From Planctomycetota bacterium (GTDB taxonomy: Bacteria; Planctomycetota; Phycisphaerae; SM23-33): a stretch of DNA of 59,510 bases. The DNA lies in the NCBI GenBank assembly GCA_022705325.1, contig JAKJER010000038.1, positions 1 to 59,510 on the forward strand. The letters run 5' to 3'. Positions 1 to 8,832 of the stretch are shown in pieces. Position 1 is the first letter of the stretch. Every line of letters starts with the position of its first letter. A program made the translations under genes and the position numbers. Under the pieces are notes generated by a model. The model saw only the letters and a program-made list of their open reading frames with translations. It did no database searches and was not told where the DNA came from.

Positions 1-296
1 GCGGGACCCGCCGCCTCCAAGGCCGCGACAAGATCGCCGGCCGGTGGGCCCACCTCCTGGTCGTGCTGGACGAATCCGCCGCCCGCCTGTACGTGGACGG
101 CCGCCCCGCCGCCCGCTCCGAACTCGACGGCGGGATCGACGAACTGCCCAACGACGGGCTGTCCATCGGGCGCGACAGCGGCTCGCCCGTCAGCGAGGAA
201 CTCTCCCCGCGCGGCTTTGTCGGTCTTGTCGAGTCCGTCCGATGCCTCCGCCAGGAGGTGGACGACGCCGAGGCCGCCCGGCTGGCCGGTGCGTGA
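1..296 (+). CDS. LamG-like (concanavalin A-like) domain protein, C-terminal fragment
   Basis: The reading frame is open from the left edge to a TGA at 294-296, so only the last 97 residues are seen. They carry a LamG signature: a basic Lys-Ile-Ala-Gly-Arg-Trp-Ala-His-Leu segment, then a hydrophobic strand and the turn ARLYVDGRPAA, typical of the second half of a concanavalin A-like lectin/glucanase fold. In this fold the 'W.h..v..d......lYvdG' pattern is diagnostic. Planctomycete proteins of this type are usually large and secreted, with the LamG domain binding carbohydrate or serving as a structural module. The N-terminus and the rest of the architecture lie outside the window. It ends 64 bases before cmk on the same strand, with no obvious terminator between them. 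Confidence 0.7.
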   Translation, partial: GTRRLQGRDKIAGRWAHLLVVLDESAARLYVDGRPAARSELDGGIDELPNDGLSIGRDSGSPVSEELSPRGFVGLVESVRCLRQEVDDAEAARLAGA

Positions 297-360
297 GGCC
301 CCCTGCGTCGCGGACGGCTGACCACTGGCTACGGGCCGCCGGTCGCGGTACACTGACTGA

Positions 361-1038
361 ATGATTATCACGATCGACGGACCGGCGGGCTCGGGTAAGA
401 GCACGGCCGCCAGAAACCTGGCCAAGGCCCTGGGCATCGCGTTCCTGGACAGCGGCGCGACCTACCGGGCCGCGGTGTGGAAGGCCATGCAGGCCGGGCT
501 GGACCTGGACGACGAGCAGGCGGTGGCGGCCTCCACCCGATCGGCCGAGATGCACTTCGTCCGCCAGGGCGACGCCCTCCAGGTGCTGCTGGACGGGCGC
601 GACGTGACGGGCGACATCCGCCGGCCTGAAGTCTCCGAAAATGCCTCACGGATCGCCCGCAGCCCGGTCGTGCGGGCCATCCTGGTCGAGATGCAGCGCA
701 ACCTGGGGGCGGAGTTGGGCAGTTTCGTCACCGAAGGTCGCGACCAGGGCTCGGTCGTCTTCCCCCACGCCGACGTCAAGTTCTATCTCGACGCCTCACC
801 CCAGACGCGGGCCCGTCGCCGCTGCGACGAACTCTGTCAGGCCGGTCATGAGGCCGACCACGACGAAGTTCTGGCCGCCATCATCGACCGCGACCAGCGC
901 GACAGCAGCCGCTCGGCCGCCCCGCTGGTCTGCCCCGACGGCGCCATCTGCATCGACACCTCCGACAACACCATCGAGCAGACGATGCAGCAGTTGTTCG
1001 ACGCGGTGCGGTCGCTCGGCCCGGAGAAAGGCTCATGA
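361..1038 (+). CDS. cmk: cytidylate kinase (CMP/dCMP kinase)
   Basis: Phosphorylates CMP and dCMP with ATP in cytoplasmic pyrimidine nucleotide synthesis. The 225 residues match the usual family length. Visible motifs are the P-loop GPAGSGKST at residues 7-15, DSGATYRA at 30-37 (family form DTGAMYRA, part of the CMP site), the EGRDQG segment near residue 125 (family EGRDIG) with the following FPHAD strand, and the C-terminal RDQRDSSRSAAPL (family RDxxDSxRxxAPL). The ATG at 361 is the only start that keeps the P-loop at the expected distance. Its TGA overlaps the ATG of plsC (ATGA at 1035-1038), so the two are translationally coupled. The cmk-plsC pairing is common in bacteria. Confidence 0.96.
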   Translation: MIITIDGPAGSGKSTAARNLAKALGIAFLDSGATYRAAVWKAMQAGLDLDDEQAVAASTRSAEMHFVRQGDALQVLLDGRDVTGDIRRPEVSENASRIARSPVVRAILVEMQRNLGAELGSFVTEGRDQGSVVFPHADVKFYLDASPQTRARRRCDELCQAGHEADHDEVLAAIIDRDQRDSSRSAAPLVCPDGAICIDTSDNTIEQTMQQLFDAVRSLGPEKGS

Positions 1039-1766
1039 CCGTCCGTGCCCTCCGCAGCCTGCCCAACCCCTCGCTGGAGTACCTGCGCTGGCCCTGGGCC
1101 CGCGGGCGGGACGTGCCCGGCCCCGGCCTGTACTACCGCGTGTGGCGCAGGTTGTTCCAGGTCACCATGACCTCGCTGTGGCGCATCCGGGTGTTCAACC
1201 GCGATCTGGAGCCCCTGACCGGAGGGACCGTCTACGTCTGCAACCACCAGAGCTTCCTGGACCCCATGCTCATGAGCTTCGCCCTGCGCAGGCCCATGAG
1301 CTACATGGCCCGTGACAGCCTGTTCCGCTTCGCCCCCTTCAAGAAGTCCATCGAACTGCTCAACGCCTTTCCGGTGCGGCGCGGGACGGCGGACCTGGGC
1401 GCCCTGAAGGAGGCCATGCGCCGCATCAAGGCCGGCGGACAGGTCGTCGTCTTCGCCGAGGGCACCCGGACACCCGACGGGCACATCCAGCCTTTCCTGC
1501 CCGGGGTGGCCATGCTCAGCCAGCGGGCGGCCGAGTGGACCGTCCCCGTCGTCATCGACGGGGCCTACGAAGTCTGGCCTCGCACCCAGCCCCTGCCCAG
1601 CCCCGGAGGCTCCATCTCCGTGCAGTACGCCCCGCCCATCCACCGCGATCAGGCCCGCCGGGACAAGCCCGAACAGTTCGTCGACCGGGTCCGCGACATC
1701 CTCATCGACATGCAGACCGACCTGCGCCGCCGGGTCGGCCGACCGGCCCTGCGCTACGAGAAGTGA
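1035..1766 (+). CDS. plsC: 1-acyl-sn-glycerol-3-phosphate acyltransferase
   Basis: Transfers an acyl chain to lysophosphatidic acid to give phosphatidic acid at the inner membrane face, the second acylation of phospholipid synthesis. The 243 residues contain the HX4D motif (N70-H71-Q-S-F-L-D76), the substrate-binding FAEGTRT block (residues 140-146, family FPEGTRS), and a later Val-Pro-Val-Val segment typical of motif IV. Some hydrophobic character near residue 50 may give membrane contact. The start overlaps the cmk stop by 4 bases. Other PlsC-superfamily substrates (other lysophospholipids, haloacid-dehalogenase-linked acyltransferases) cannot be excluded from sequence alone. Confidence 0.92.
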   Translation: MTVRALRSLPNPSLEYLRWPWARGRDVPGPGLYYRVWRRLFQVTMTSLWRIRVFNRDLEPLTGGTVYVCNHQSFLDPMLMSFALRRPMSYMARDSLFRFAPFKKSIELLNAFPVRRGTADLGALKEAMRRIKAGGQVVVFAEGTRTPDGHIQPFLPGVAMLSQRAAEWTVPVVIDGAYEVWPRTQPLPSPGGSISVQYAPPIHRDQARRDKPEQFVDRVRDILIDMQTDLRRRVGRPALRYEK

Positions 1767-1947
1767 CCGCGGAACCCGCCCCGGAGGGGCCGGCGGCGAT
1801 TGCGCAATTCTCGCCTGCGAATGCGCGGAATCGACAAGACTTTTCCCCTTCCCAGGGGCGATGAAGCCGCTTAGAATCAGTGGTAACTGAGGCGCGGACG
1901 GGACCCGCACGTTGCAGCGGTTCCCCGTCTGCCCATATCTCGTTCGA

Positions 1948-1978
1948 GCAACTTGCAGGAGTTGCGCCCCCGAGGCGC
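1948..1978 (+). other. tandem small hairpins in the leader of the 1995 gene
   Basis: Two short inverted repeats lie just before the ribosome binding site: GCAACT/AGTTGC with a 6-base loop (1948-1965), and GCGCC/GGCGC with a 5-base loop (1964-1978). They share two bases, so they could be mutually exclusive. Any regulatory role is speculative. The rest of the 228-base gap (1767-1994) shows no gene and no convincing promoter. Confidence 0.25.
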
Positions 1979-1994
1979 AGATAGGAGAATGGCC

Positions 1995-4900
1995 ATGAAA
2001 CGTCACTTCTGGGCCGTGTCACTGGTTGTCTGGGTCGTCGCCGTTCTGGCAGCGCCGGCCATCTGCGACACCATCCTCAACGCCCCCTTTACGCTGACCG
2101 GCAACGAGCAGATCCCGGACGGCCCGGGGGCGGGCAACCTGGTGATCAACGCGACCGGCTCGCTGGACCTCAACGGCTTCAGCGAGACCGTCAACGGTCT
2201 GGTCGGCGTGGGCGCGGTGACCAACGGCGCCGGCGCCGGGCGTTTGACCTTCGGCAACGACAACACCACCGCCACGTTCGGCGGGCCTATCGGTTTTACC
2301 GGTGGGTCGATCGGGCTGACCAAGATCGGCACGGGCACGCAGACGCTCACGGGGACCGCCCTGACCAATTCCCAGTTGTTCGCCCGATTCGGCACACTGG
2401 AAGTCGCCACGGGCGGCAGCCTGACGGTCAACACCTACGCCTGCATCGGGCTGGCCAACGGCGACAACGGTAGCCTCCTGATCTCGGGCAACGGCTTCGT
2501 CGACGTCAACGGCGACTTCAACTCCAGCGACCAGGCGGGCAGCCGCGGCAGCGTGGTCCTCCAGGACTCCGCCCGGCTGGACGGCAACAACTCCTTCGTG
2601 GGCAAGTCCGCCAACACGGTCGGCACGCTGGACATTCGCGACTCGGCCGCCGCCAGCTTCCAGCGCCTGTACATCGGCTCGTACGGGACGAGCGTGGGCG
2701 TCGTCAGGCAGTCGGGCGGGCAGATCACCCGCACGGGCTCGGGCGACTGGCGGATCGGCGGGGGCGGTGGGACCGGCGACTCCGCCGCCTACGGCGCGCT
2801 GCTCCTGTCGAACGGGACGTTCGACACCGGCGCTTCCAACTTCCAGATCGGCGCCTACGGACTGGGCGTCATCGACCAGACCGGCGGCACGATCAACAGC
2901 GGGCAGTGGATTGCCATCGGCCGCTACTCCGGCAGCGTCGGCATGGCCAGCGTCACCGGGGGCCAGTTCAACCAGACCGGCACGGGCAACCGCCTGATCG
3001 TGGCCGAGAACGGCTGGGGCAACCTGAACGTGGGCGGCACGGGCGTGGTCGACGCCGCCGGCGGATTGCGGGCGTCCATGGGCGGGGGCACGGCCATCGT
3101 CAACCTGGCCACCGGCGGGACCATCCGCCCGGTGCAGATCGACGACGGCGGCGGAATGAGCGTCTTCAACTTCCACGGCGGCACGCTCCAGGCCAGGAAC
3201 GCCACCGGCGCCTTCATGCAGGGTCTGGACGCGACGTACATCTACTCCGAAGGGGCGCTGATCGACACGAATGGCTTCGACGTGACGATCGCCCAGGCGC
3301 TGCTGGCCCCGACCGGCAACGGCGTGTCGAGCATCCCGGTCGTCTCCGGCGGGACGGGATACCTGGCCGAGCCCATCGTCCGCGTTACGGGCGACGGCGT
3401 GGGGGCGACGGCCCGGGCGGTCGTTGACGGATCGGGCACGATCACCGGCATCGTCATCACCAACCCCGGCACGGGCTACACCACCGCCAGCGCCACCCTC
3501 CTGGGCGGCGGGGGCAGCGGCGGGTCCGTCGGAATGGTCGCTCTGTCCGCCAACGCCTCCGGCGGACTGACCAAGCAGGGCAACGGCACGCTTACGCTCA
3601 CCGGCGCCAACACGTTCAGCGGCGATACCCGCGTGGTGACCGGCACGCTGGCGGTCAACAACGCCCAGGCCCTGGGCCAGTCCACGCTGGACATGAACGC
3701 CGGCGACGCCGGCGCGGTGACCTTCAACCAGGCCTCCACGCTGGGCGGGCTCAAGGGCAGCCGGAATCTGGACGGCGGCAACCAGGATCTGACGGTGGGC
3801 GCCAACAACACCAACCAGACGTATTCGGGCAACCTGAGCGGCGTACCGACCCTGACCAAGACCGGTTCGGGCACGTGGACGCTGACCGGAACGAGCACCG
3901 TGACGCACCTCTTCCCGCGTGCGGGCACCCTGGAGATCGCCAGCGGCGGCAACGTGACCGCGACGGGCTACTCCGGGCCCGGCCTGGACAACGGCGACGT
4001 GGGCAGCCTGCTGGTCAGCGGCACGGGCTGGGTGGATGTCAACGGCGACTTCAACGTTTCCGACCGCGCAGGCAGCACGGGACGGCTCTACATTCAGGAC
4101 AGCGCCTGGGTCGAAGGCAACAACACCTGGGTGGGCAAGTCCGCCAACACGCTGGGCGAGGCCTTCCAGAGCGGCGGGACGATGAATGTCAACGGCGAGC
4201 TGCGCATGGCGCAGGACAGCACCAGCGTCGGCCATTACACCCTCAGCGACGGCACGCTCAGCGTCAGCTCTTCGATGTTCGTGGGCTACAACGGGACCGC
4301 CACGCTGGGCGTGACCGGGGGCACGATCAACGTGACCAACGGGCTGATGGTCTGGAACGGCAGCGGCCGGATCGACATCGGCCAGGACGCGGGCAAGACC
4401 ACGCAGGTGAACACCAACTGGCTTACGCTGGGGCAGGACAGCGGCACGGGCGAACTCAACCAGACCGGCGGCGCGGTCAACCTCGCCAACAGCCATCTGT
4501 ATCTCGGCTACGGTGCGGCTGCCACGGGGACGTACAACCTGAGCAACGGCACGCTGACGATCAACGGTGACATCCGGACCGACAGCGGCACGGGCCTGTT
4601 CAACCAGACCGGCGGCAGCACGACGGCCAACTGGATTCGCATGGGGATCAACGGCGGGTCCGACGGCGAGTTCCGCGTCAGCAACGGGACGGTGCAGATC
4701 AACAACGAGGCGAGGATCGGCGAAAACGGAACGGGCGTGCTGCGGCTCAGCGGCACGGCCCAACTCACCGACAACGGCAGCCTGATGATCGGCTACGGCG
4801 GGTCCGGCCAGGGAACCGCCTACATGAGCGATTCCGCGGTGCTAACAGTCAACGGCGGGGTGATGCGCGTCGGGGACGCGGGCGCCGGCACGCTGAACAT

Positions 4901-7160
4901 GACCGGAGGCACGATCAACACCGCCAACTGGTTCGTCATCGGCCAGGGCGGCAGCCAGACCAGCACGGTCAACATGTCGGGCGGCACGCTGAACGTGAAC
5001 ACCAACGGCGGCGGCGAGCGGCTCCAGATCTCGGTGTGGGACACGGCCCGGGGCGTGATGAATGTCAGCGGCACGGCCCAGGTGAACGTGAACGGCAGCT
5101 CGATCCAGGTCGGCGGGGACCACGCGGGCGCCAGCGGCACGCTGACGCTGGCCGACAGCGCGGTCGTCAACACTCCCCAGCTCACCGTCGGCTGGCAAGG
5201 CAGCGGCGCGGTAACGCAGGACGGCGGGACGATGAACATCAACGGGTCCCACCTGCGGTTCGGCGACAACGGCAGCCCCACCGGCACGTACAACATGAAC
5301 GGCGGTTCCTTGCAGGTGGCCTCGGATATCCGCAACGACGTGGGCACGGCCGTCTTCAACCAGACCGGCGGCACGGTCAACGCCCAGTACCTGCGAATGG
5401 CGTTGGGCGGCGGGACGAACGCGTCCTATACGGCCACCGGCGGGACCACGACCATCACGCAGGAAGCTGACTTCGGCGCCCGCGGCACGGGCACGCTGAC
5501 CGTCGGCAGCACCTCGCCCGCCTCGTTCGCCACGGTGACGCTCAACGAGCTGTGGCTGGGGCGGTCGCGCTGGGGCGGCGGGGAGTCCGGCGGGACGGGC
5601 AACGTCCGCGTCTATGGCGACGGGCAGTTGATCGTCAACCGGCTCGAACTGGGCGGCAGCGCCACCAGCACCATTAACGTTGAGGGCGGGCTGCTCGAAT
5701 CCCGCGGCAACTACGACAATACCCTCGTCGGCACCAACTCGGCCACCGGCATCGTCAATGTCAGCGGCGGGCGGTTCACCGTTCCCAGCGGGAATCTCCA
5801 GGTCGGCTGGGACAGCCGCGGGGAGTTGAATGCCAGCGGGACGGGTCAGGTGGACGTGGCCGGCTGGTGGGCGGTCGGTCGGCTTGGCACTGGTGTCGGC
5901 ACGGTCACTGCCCGCGACTCCTCGGTGCTCAACGCCAACGGCGGCGCCTTGATCCTGGGCGAGGACGGGGTGGGCACACTGGACGTCTACGACTCAGCCC
6001 GCGTCAACGCGGTCAACCAGTTCCGGGTCGGTTTCGTCAACAGGGGCACGGCCAACCTGTACGGCGGCACGGTCAAGACGCCCTCGACCGTGATCGCCAT
6101 GAATGGCGGCTCGACCGGCACGCTCAACCTGGCGGGCGGGACGCTGGAGACGGCCAATCTCTACTACGGCGCGGGATCGGGCAGCTTCAACTGGACCTCC
6201 GGCACGCTCAAGCCGGGCACCGCTTTGATGAACGTCACCAACCCAGGCGGTCGCCTCGAAGTCAGCCAGCAGGGCTGGACCGCCGCATGGTACAACGGCA
6301 ACGAGATGACCGACGCCAACGCCGATTCGTGGAACCCGTATACCCTGCCCATGTACCTCGAGACCGTGGACGCCGTCAGCTGGAGCGGCACCACCTGGCC
6401 TGGCGTCTATGGCACGGACGGCGACTACAACGGAACGGTTTACCAGGCCCGGCTGTACGTTCCGGAGGCGGGCAACTACTCGTTCCGCGAACGCGTGGAC
6501 GACGCGTCGGCCCTGTACATCGACGGCACGAAGGTCCTGTGGGACTACACCGGGAACATCGACTCCGGCTCGCTCACTCCCACCCCGTGGGAGACCACGG
6601 GCAACCCCTGGGACATCCACACCTACACCACCGTCTCGCTCAGCGCGGGCTGGCATCTGCTGGACTTCCGCTACAGCGACCACTGGGGCGGGCAGTGGGC
6701 CTACCTCGAATGGGACCCTGACGGCGGGCAGAACTGGCAGACCCTGGACCTGGACGCCCTGGGCACCGACATCGGCTTGACCGTTATCGCCGGCGACTAC
6801 ACCCAGGGCCCCGGCGGCGAACTCGCCCTGGACATCATGGGCCTGCCCTTCGGCTACGACCAGTTGCTGGTGGCCGGGCACGCGGACCTCGCCGGGCTGC
6901 TGACGGCGATGGCCGGGCCGGACGTCCGGCTCGGCGACCGCTTCGTCGTCTTGTTGGCCAGCGAGTTGAGCGGGCGCTTCGACGAGGTGGCGGGCGAAGG
7001 CTTCTCCTACGCCGACGGCTACTGGCGGGCCATCTATGACTACCAGGCCGGCACGGTCACGCTGGAGGCGACCGCCCCCGAGCCGGTCACGCTGGGCCTG
7101 CTGAGCCTGGCGGGCGCCACGCTCGGCGGCTACATCCGGCGCCGTCGCCGCGTGCGATAG
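1995..7160 (+). CDS. giant secreted PEP-CTERM protein with autotransporter-type strand repeats and PA14-like domain
   Basis: A 1721-residue predicted surface or extracellular protein. ATG 1995 is preferred over ATG 1989 because AGGAG (1983-1987) is 7 bases before 1995 but only 1 base before 1989. Residues 1-22 form a signal peptide (MKRHFW, hydrophobic core, then Cys-Asp). The body is made of Gly/Asn/Thr-rich repeats of about 20-25 residues in the style 'GTLNMTGGTI', typical of right-handed beta helices. An autotransporter-associated strand repeat (LTKQGNGTLTLTGANTFSGD) lies near residue 525. A PA14-like segment with AAWYNGNEM and YVPEAGNYSFR occupies about residues 1430-1570. The C-terminus has a PEP motif, a hydrophobic helix ending in GGY, and an Arg-rich tail: a PEP-CTERM sorting signal, normally cut by exosortase (not in this window). 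No outer-membrane barrel is present, so it is not a true autotransporter. Confidence 0.88.
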   Translation: MKRHFWAVSLVVWVVAVLAAPAICDTILNAPFTLTGNEQIPDGPGAGNLVINATGSLDLNGFSETVNGLVGVGAVTNGAGAGRLTFGNDNTTATFGGPIGFTGGSIGLTKIGTGTQTLTGTALTNSQLFARFGTLEVATGGSLTVNTYACIGLANGDNGSLLISGNGFVDVNGDFNSSDQAGSRGSVVLQDSARLDGNNSFVGKSANTVGTLDIRDSAAASFQRLYIGSYGTSVGVVRQSGGQITRTGSGDWRIGGGGGTGDSAAYGALLLSNGTFDTGASNFQIGAYGLGVIDQTGGTINSGQWIAIGRYSGSVGMASVTGGQFNQTGTGNRLIVAENGWGNLNVGGTGVVDAAGGLRASMGGGTAIVNLATGGTIRPVQIDDGGGMSVFNFHGGTLQARNATGAFMQGLDATYIYSEGALIDTNGFDVTIAQALLAPTGNGVSSIPVVSGGTGYLAEPIVRVTGDGVGATARAVVDGSGTITGIVITNPGTGYTTASATLLGGGGSGGSVGMVALSANASGGLTKQGNGTLTLTGANTFSGDTRVVTGTLAVNNAQALGQSTLDMNAGDAGAVTFNQASTLGGLKGSRNLDGGNQDLTVGANNTNQTYSGNLSGVPTLTKTGSGTWTLTGTSTVTHLFPRAGTLEIASGGNVTATGYSGPGLDNGDVGSLLVSGTGWVDVNGDFNVSDRAGSTGRLYIQDSAWVEGNNTWVGKSANTLGEAFQSGGTMNVNGELRMAQDSTSVGHYTLSDGTLSVSSSMFVGYNGTATLGVTGGTINVTNGLMVWNGSGRIDIGQDAGKTTQVNTNWLTLGQDSGTGELNQTGGAVNLANSHLYLGYGAAATGTYNLSNGTLTINGDIRTDSGTGLFNQTGGSTTANWIRMGINGGSDGEFRVSNGTVQINNEARIGENGTGVLRLSGTAQLTDNGSLMIGYGGSGQGTAYMSDSAVLTVNGGVMRVGDAGAGTLNMTGGTINTANWFVIGQGGSQTSTVNMSGGTLNVNTNGGGERLQISVWDTARGVMNVSGTAQVNVNGSSIQVGGDHAGASGTLTLADSAVVNTPQLTVGWQGSGAVTQDGGTMNINGSHLRFGDNGSPTGTYNMNGGSLQVASDIRNDVGTAVFNQTGGTVNAQYLRMALGGGTNASYTATGGTTTITQEADFGARGTGTLTVGSTSPASFATVTLNELWLGRSRWGGGESGGTGNVRVYGDGQLIVNRLELGGSATSTINVEGGLLESRGNYDNTLVGTNSATGIVNVSGGRFTVPSGNLQVGWDSRGELNASGTGQVDVAGWWAVGRLGTGVGTVTARDSSVLNANGGALILGEDGVGTLDVYDSARVNAVNQFRVGFVNRGTANLYGGTVKTPSTVIAMNGGSTGTLNLAGGTLETANLYYGAGSGSFNWTSGTLKPGTALMNVTNPGGRLEVSQQGWTAAWYNGNEMTDANADSWNPYTLPMYLETVDAVSWSGTTWPGVYGTDGDYNGTVYQARLYVPEAGNYSFRERVDDASALYIDGTKVLWDYTGNIDSGSLTPTPWETTGNPWDIHTYTTVSLSAGWHLLDFRYSDHWGGQWAYLEWDPDGGQNWQTLDLDALGTDIGLTVIAGDYTQGPGGELALDIMGLPFGYDQLLVAGHADLAGLLTAMAGPDVRLGDRFVVLLASELSGRFDEVAGEGFSYADGYWRAIYDYQAGTVTLEATAPEPVTLGLLSLAGATLGGYIRRRRRVR
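2316..2623 (+). repeat. internal duplication, copy 1
   Basis: About 100 residues, from LTKIGTGTQTLTG through VDVNGDFNSSDQAGS to VGKSANTVG, recur 1.5 kb later in the same gene (3852-4156). The units keep the same order of motifs, with substitutions and few or no indels. This indicates segmental duplication inside the gene. Confidence 0.8.
3852..4156 (+). repeat. internal duplication, copy 2
   Basis: Second copy of the unit at 2316-2623: LTKTGSGTWTLTG, VDVNGDFNVSDRAGS and VGKSANTLG appear in the same order. It opens the second half of the repeat body, suggesting that the gene grew by duplication of a module of about 1.5 kb followed by divergence. Confidence 0.8.
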
Positions 7161-7170
7161 AACCATCCGG

Positions 7171-7278
7171 GAGTCAGGGGAGCTATGGGACGTCCCCCTG
7201 GCTCCCCCTGCCTCCACAACAAGGCCCACGGAGGGCCTTCCGCCGGCGGACAGGTCCGTGGGCCTGTCTGCCGACAGG
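7171..7278. terminator. cluster of intergenic inverted repeats between convergent genes
   Basis: Three hairpins lie between the stops of the PEP-CTERM gene (7160) and rhaB (7306). GAGTCAGGGG pairs with CCCCTGGCTC (7171-7180/7195-7204, one G-U). GGCCCACGGA pairs perfectly with TCCGTGGGCC (7223-7232/7255-7264) and encloses the palindrome TCCGCCGGCGGA (7239-7250). CCTGTC pairs with GACAGG (7263-7268/7273-7278). None has a clear U-tract, but the position suits bidirectional termination. The middle element has relatives at 49331-49378 and, more loosely, at 31952-31981. Confidence 0.6.
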
Positions 7279-7305
7279 CGGGCTTTCCACGCGCCAAAAA
7301 GCGTC

Positions 7306-8775
7306 TCAGCCCTGCTGCTGGATCGCGGCGTATCGCTCGCGTTTTGCCGCCCACTCGTCCTGGTTCTGCGGACGGTAGGTGTGCATCTCGAACGACTCTC
7401 GCACGACCCGGCGCAGCTCGGCCTTGTCCTTCAGCACGCCCAGCGCCAGCGCCTGCACCAGGGCGTTGCCCAGCGCGGTGCACTGGTCCACGCCCGCGTG
7501 CACCTCGACCCCGCAGGCATCGGCGGTGAACTGGCACAGCAGCTTGTTGGCCGTCCCGCCGCCGACCATGTACACCGTGGCCGGGCGCCGCCCCGTCAGC
7601 CGTCCCAGCGTGTCCAGGCAGTGGTTGTACTCCAGCGCCAGGCTTTCCAGCACGCACCGCACGAGTTGCCCCCGCCCGGCGGGCTCGCCCTGCCCGGTCC
7701 GCCGCAGCAGGTCGATCTGGGCGGCCTCCATGTCCGCCGGGGCCATCAGCGACGCGTCCCGGGCATTGATCAGCGGGCCGGACCCGGCCCCTGTCGCCTC
7801 CGCGGTCATCCGGTCGTAGCCCCACTCGTCGCCGGGGCGGTTCCACTTGCGCCGCAACTCCTGCACCAGCCACAGGCCCAGGATGTTGCGGCAGACGTAC
7901 CAGGAGCCCAGCGTGATCTCGTTGGTGAACCCCGCCCGCAGGCACGCCAGGTCCGTCACCGGGCGCTCCAACTCGCAGCCCAGGATCGACCAGGTACCGC
8001 AAGACAAGAACGCCCAGTTGTCGCCCTGGCCGGGGATGGCCGCCACCGCCGCCCCCGTGTCGTGCCCGCAGGTGGCGATCACGGGCAACTCGCCCTGCTC
8101 GCATTGCTCGCGGACGCCCTGGCTGAGCGGACCCAGCACGGTGCCCGGACGGGCCAGCTCGCCGAACATCCGCCGGGGCAGCTTGAACGCCTCGATGACG
8201 CCCTCGGCCCAGCGCCCGTCCACGCCCAGCAGGTTGCCCGTGTTGACGTTCGACAGCTCGTTGCGGGCCTGGCCGGTCAGGAAGTACTGGAACAGGTCGG
8301 GCATCTGAAGGAAGGTGTGGGCGGCCTCCAGCAGGTCGTTGCCGTCGCGCTGCATCGCCAGGAGCTGGTACAGCGACGAGATCGCCCACGGCTCGCCCCC
8401 GGTCGCCTCGAAGACCGCATCGCTGGGCAGGACGCCGTTGGCGTACGCGTGAATGTCGGCGGTGCGGCTGTCGCGATAGTGGACGGGGTTGCCCAGAAGC
8501 TGACCGTTGCGCCCCAGCAGGCCGAAGTCCACGCCCCACGTGCAGACGCTGGCGGAACGAAGCTCCAGCTTGCGCTGGGCGGCCGCCTTCAGCGACGCCA
8601 GCACCTCGGCGAACAGGAACGGGAAATCCCAGTACAGCGTGCCCCCCAGGCGCACCGGGCGGTTGGGCCAGCGGTGGATCTCCGCCATCCGCACGCGCCC
8701 GTCGGCCAGCGTCACCACTTCCGCCCGCCCGCTCTCGGCCCCCAGGTCCAACGCCAGAAAACGATGCTCAGCCAT
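7306..8775 (-). CDS. rhaB: rhamnulokinase (FGGY family)
   Basis: ATP-dependent phosphorylation of L-rhamnulose at O-1, a cytoplasmic step of rhamnose catabolism. The 489 residues match RhaB (about 480-490). N-terminal phosphate motif DLGAESGR is at residues 10-17. The stretch with TWGVDFGLLGRNG and HYRDSRT is characteristic of rhamnulokinases within FGGY. The catalytic Asp lies in CGHDTGAAVAAIP near residue 239, and GGGTANKLLCQF is the C-terminal adenosine-binding motif. The gene follows rluB by 57 bases on the same strand and may share its transcript with the PfkB gene. No rhamnose isomerase, aldolase or regulator is nearby, so the pathway must be completed elsewhere. Another ketose kinase of the family is possible but less likely. 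Confidence 0.88.
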   Translation of the reverse strand: MAEHRFLALDLGAESGRAEVVTLADGRVRMAEIHRWPNRPVRLGGTLYWDFPFLFAEVLASLKAAAQRKLELRSASVCTWGVDFGLLGRNGQLLGNPVHYRDSRTADIHAYANGVLPSDAVFEATGGEPWAISSLYQLLAMQRDGNDLLEAAHTFLQMPDLFQYFLTGQARNELSNVNTGNLLGVDGRWAEGVIEAFKLPRRMFGELARPGTVLGPLSQGVREQCEQGELPVIATCGHDTGAAVAAIPGQGDNWAFLSCGTWSILGCELERPVTDLACLRAGFTNEITLGSWYVCRNILGLWLVQELRRKWNRPGDEWGYDRMTAEATGAGSGPLINARDASLMAPADMEAAQIDLLRRTGQGEPAGRGQLVRCVLESLALEYNHCLDTLGRLTGRRPATVYMVGGGTANKLLCQFTADACGVEVHAGVDQCTALGNALVQALALGVLKDKAELRRVVRESFEMHTYRPQNQDEWAAKRERYAAIQQQG

Positions 8776-8832
8776 GATCGGTCCCTTGTGTTAGATCCAC
8801 AACATGGTCGAAGTCCACGTGGCCAGGCGCCG

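Noticed and set aside
2019..4763. 914-residue minus-strand ORF inside the 1995 gene
   Set aside because: Mirror of the Gly/Asn/Thr repeat codons; composition is biased and the plus-strand protein has clear domains.
1995..7160. CRISPR-like or variable tandem DNA repeats
   Set aside because: The periodicity is at protein level (beta-strand repeats) with differing DNA; no constant repeat with unique spacers.
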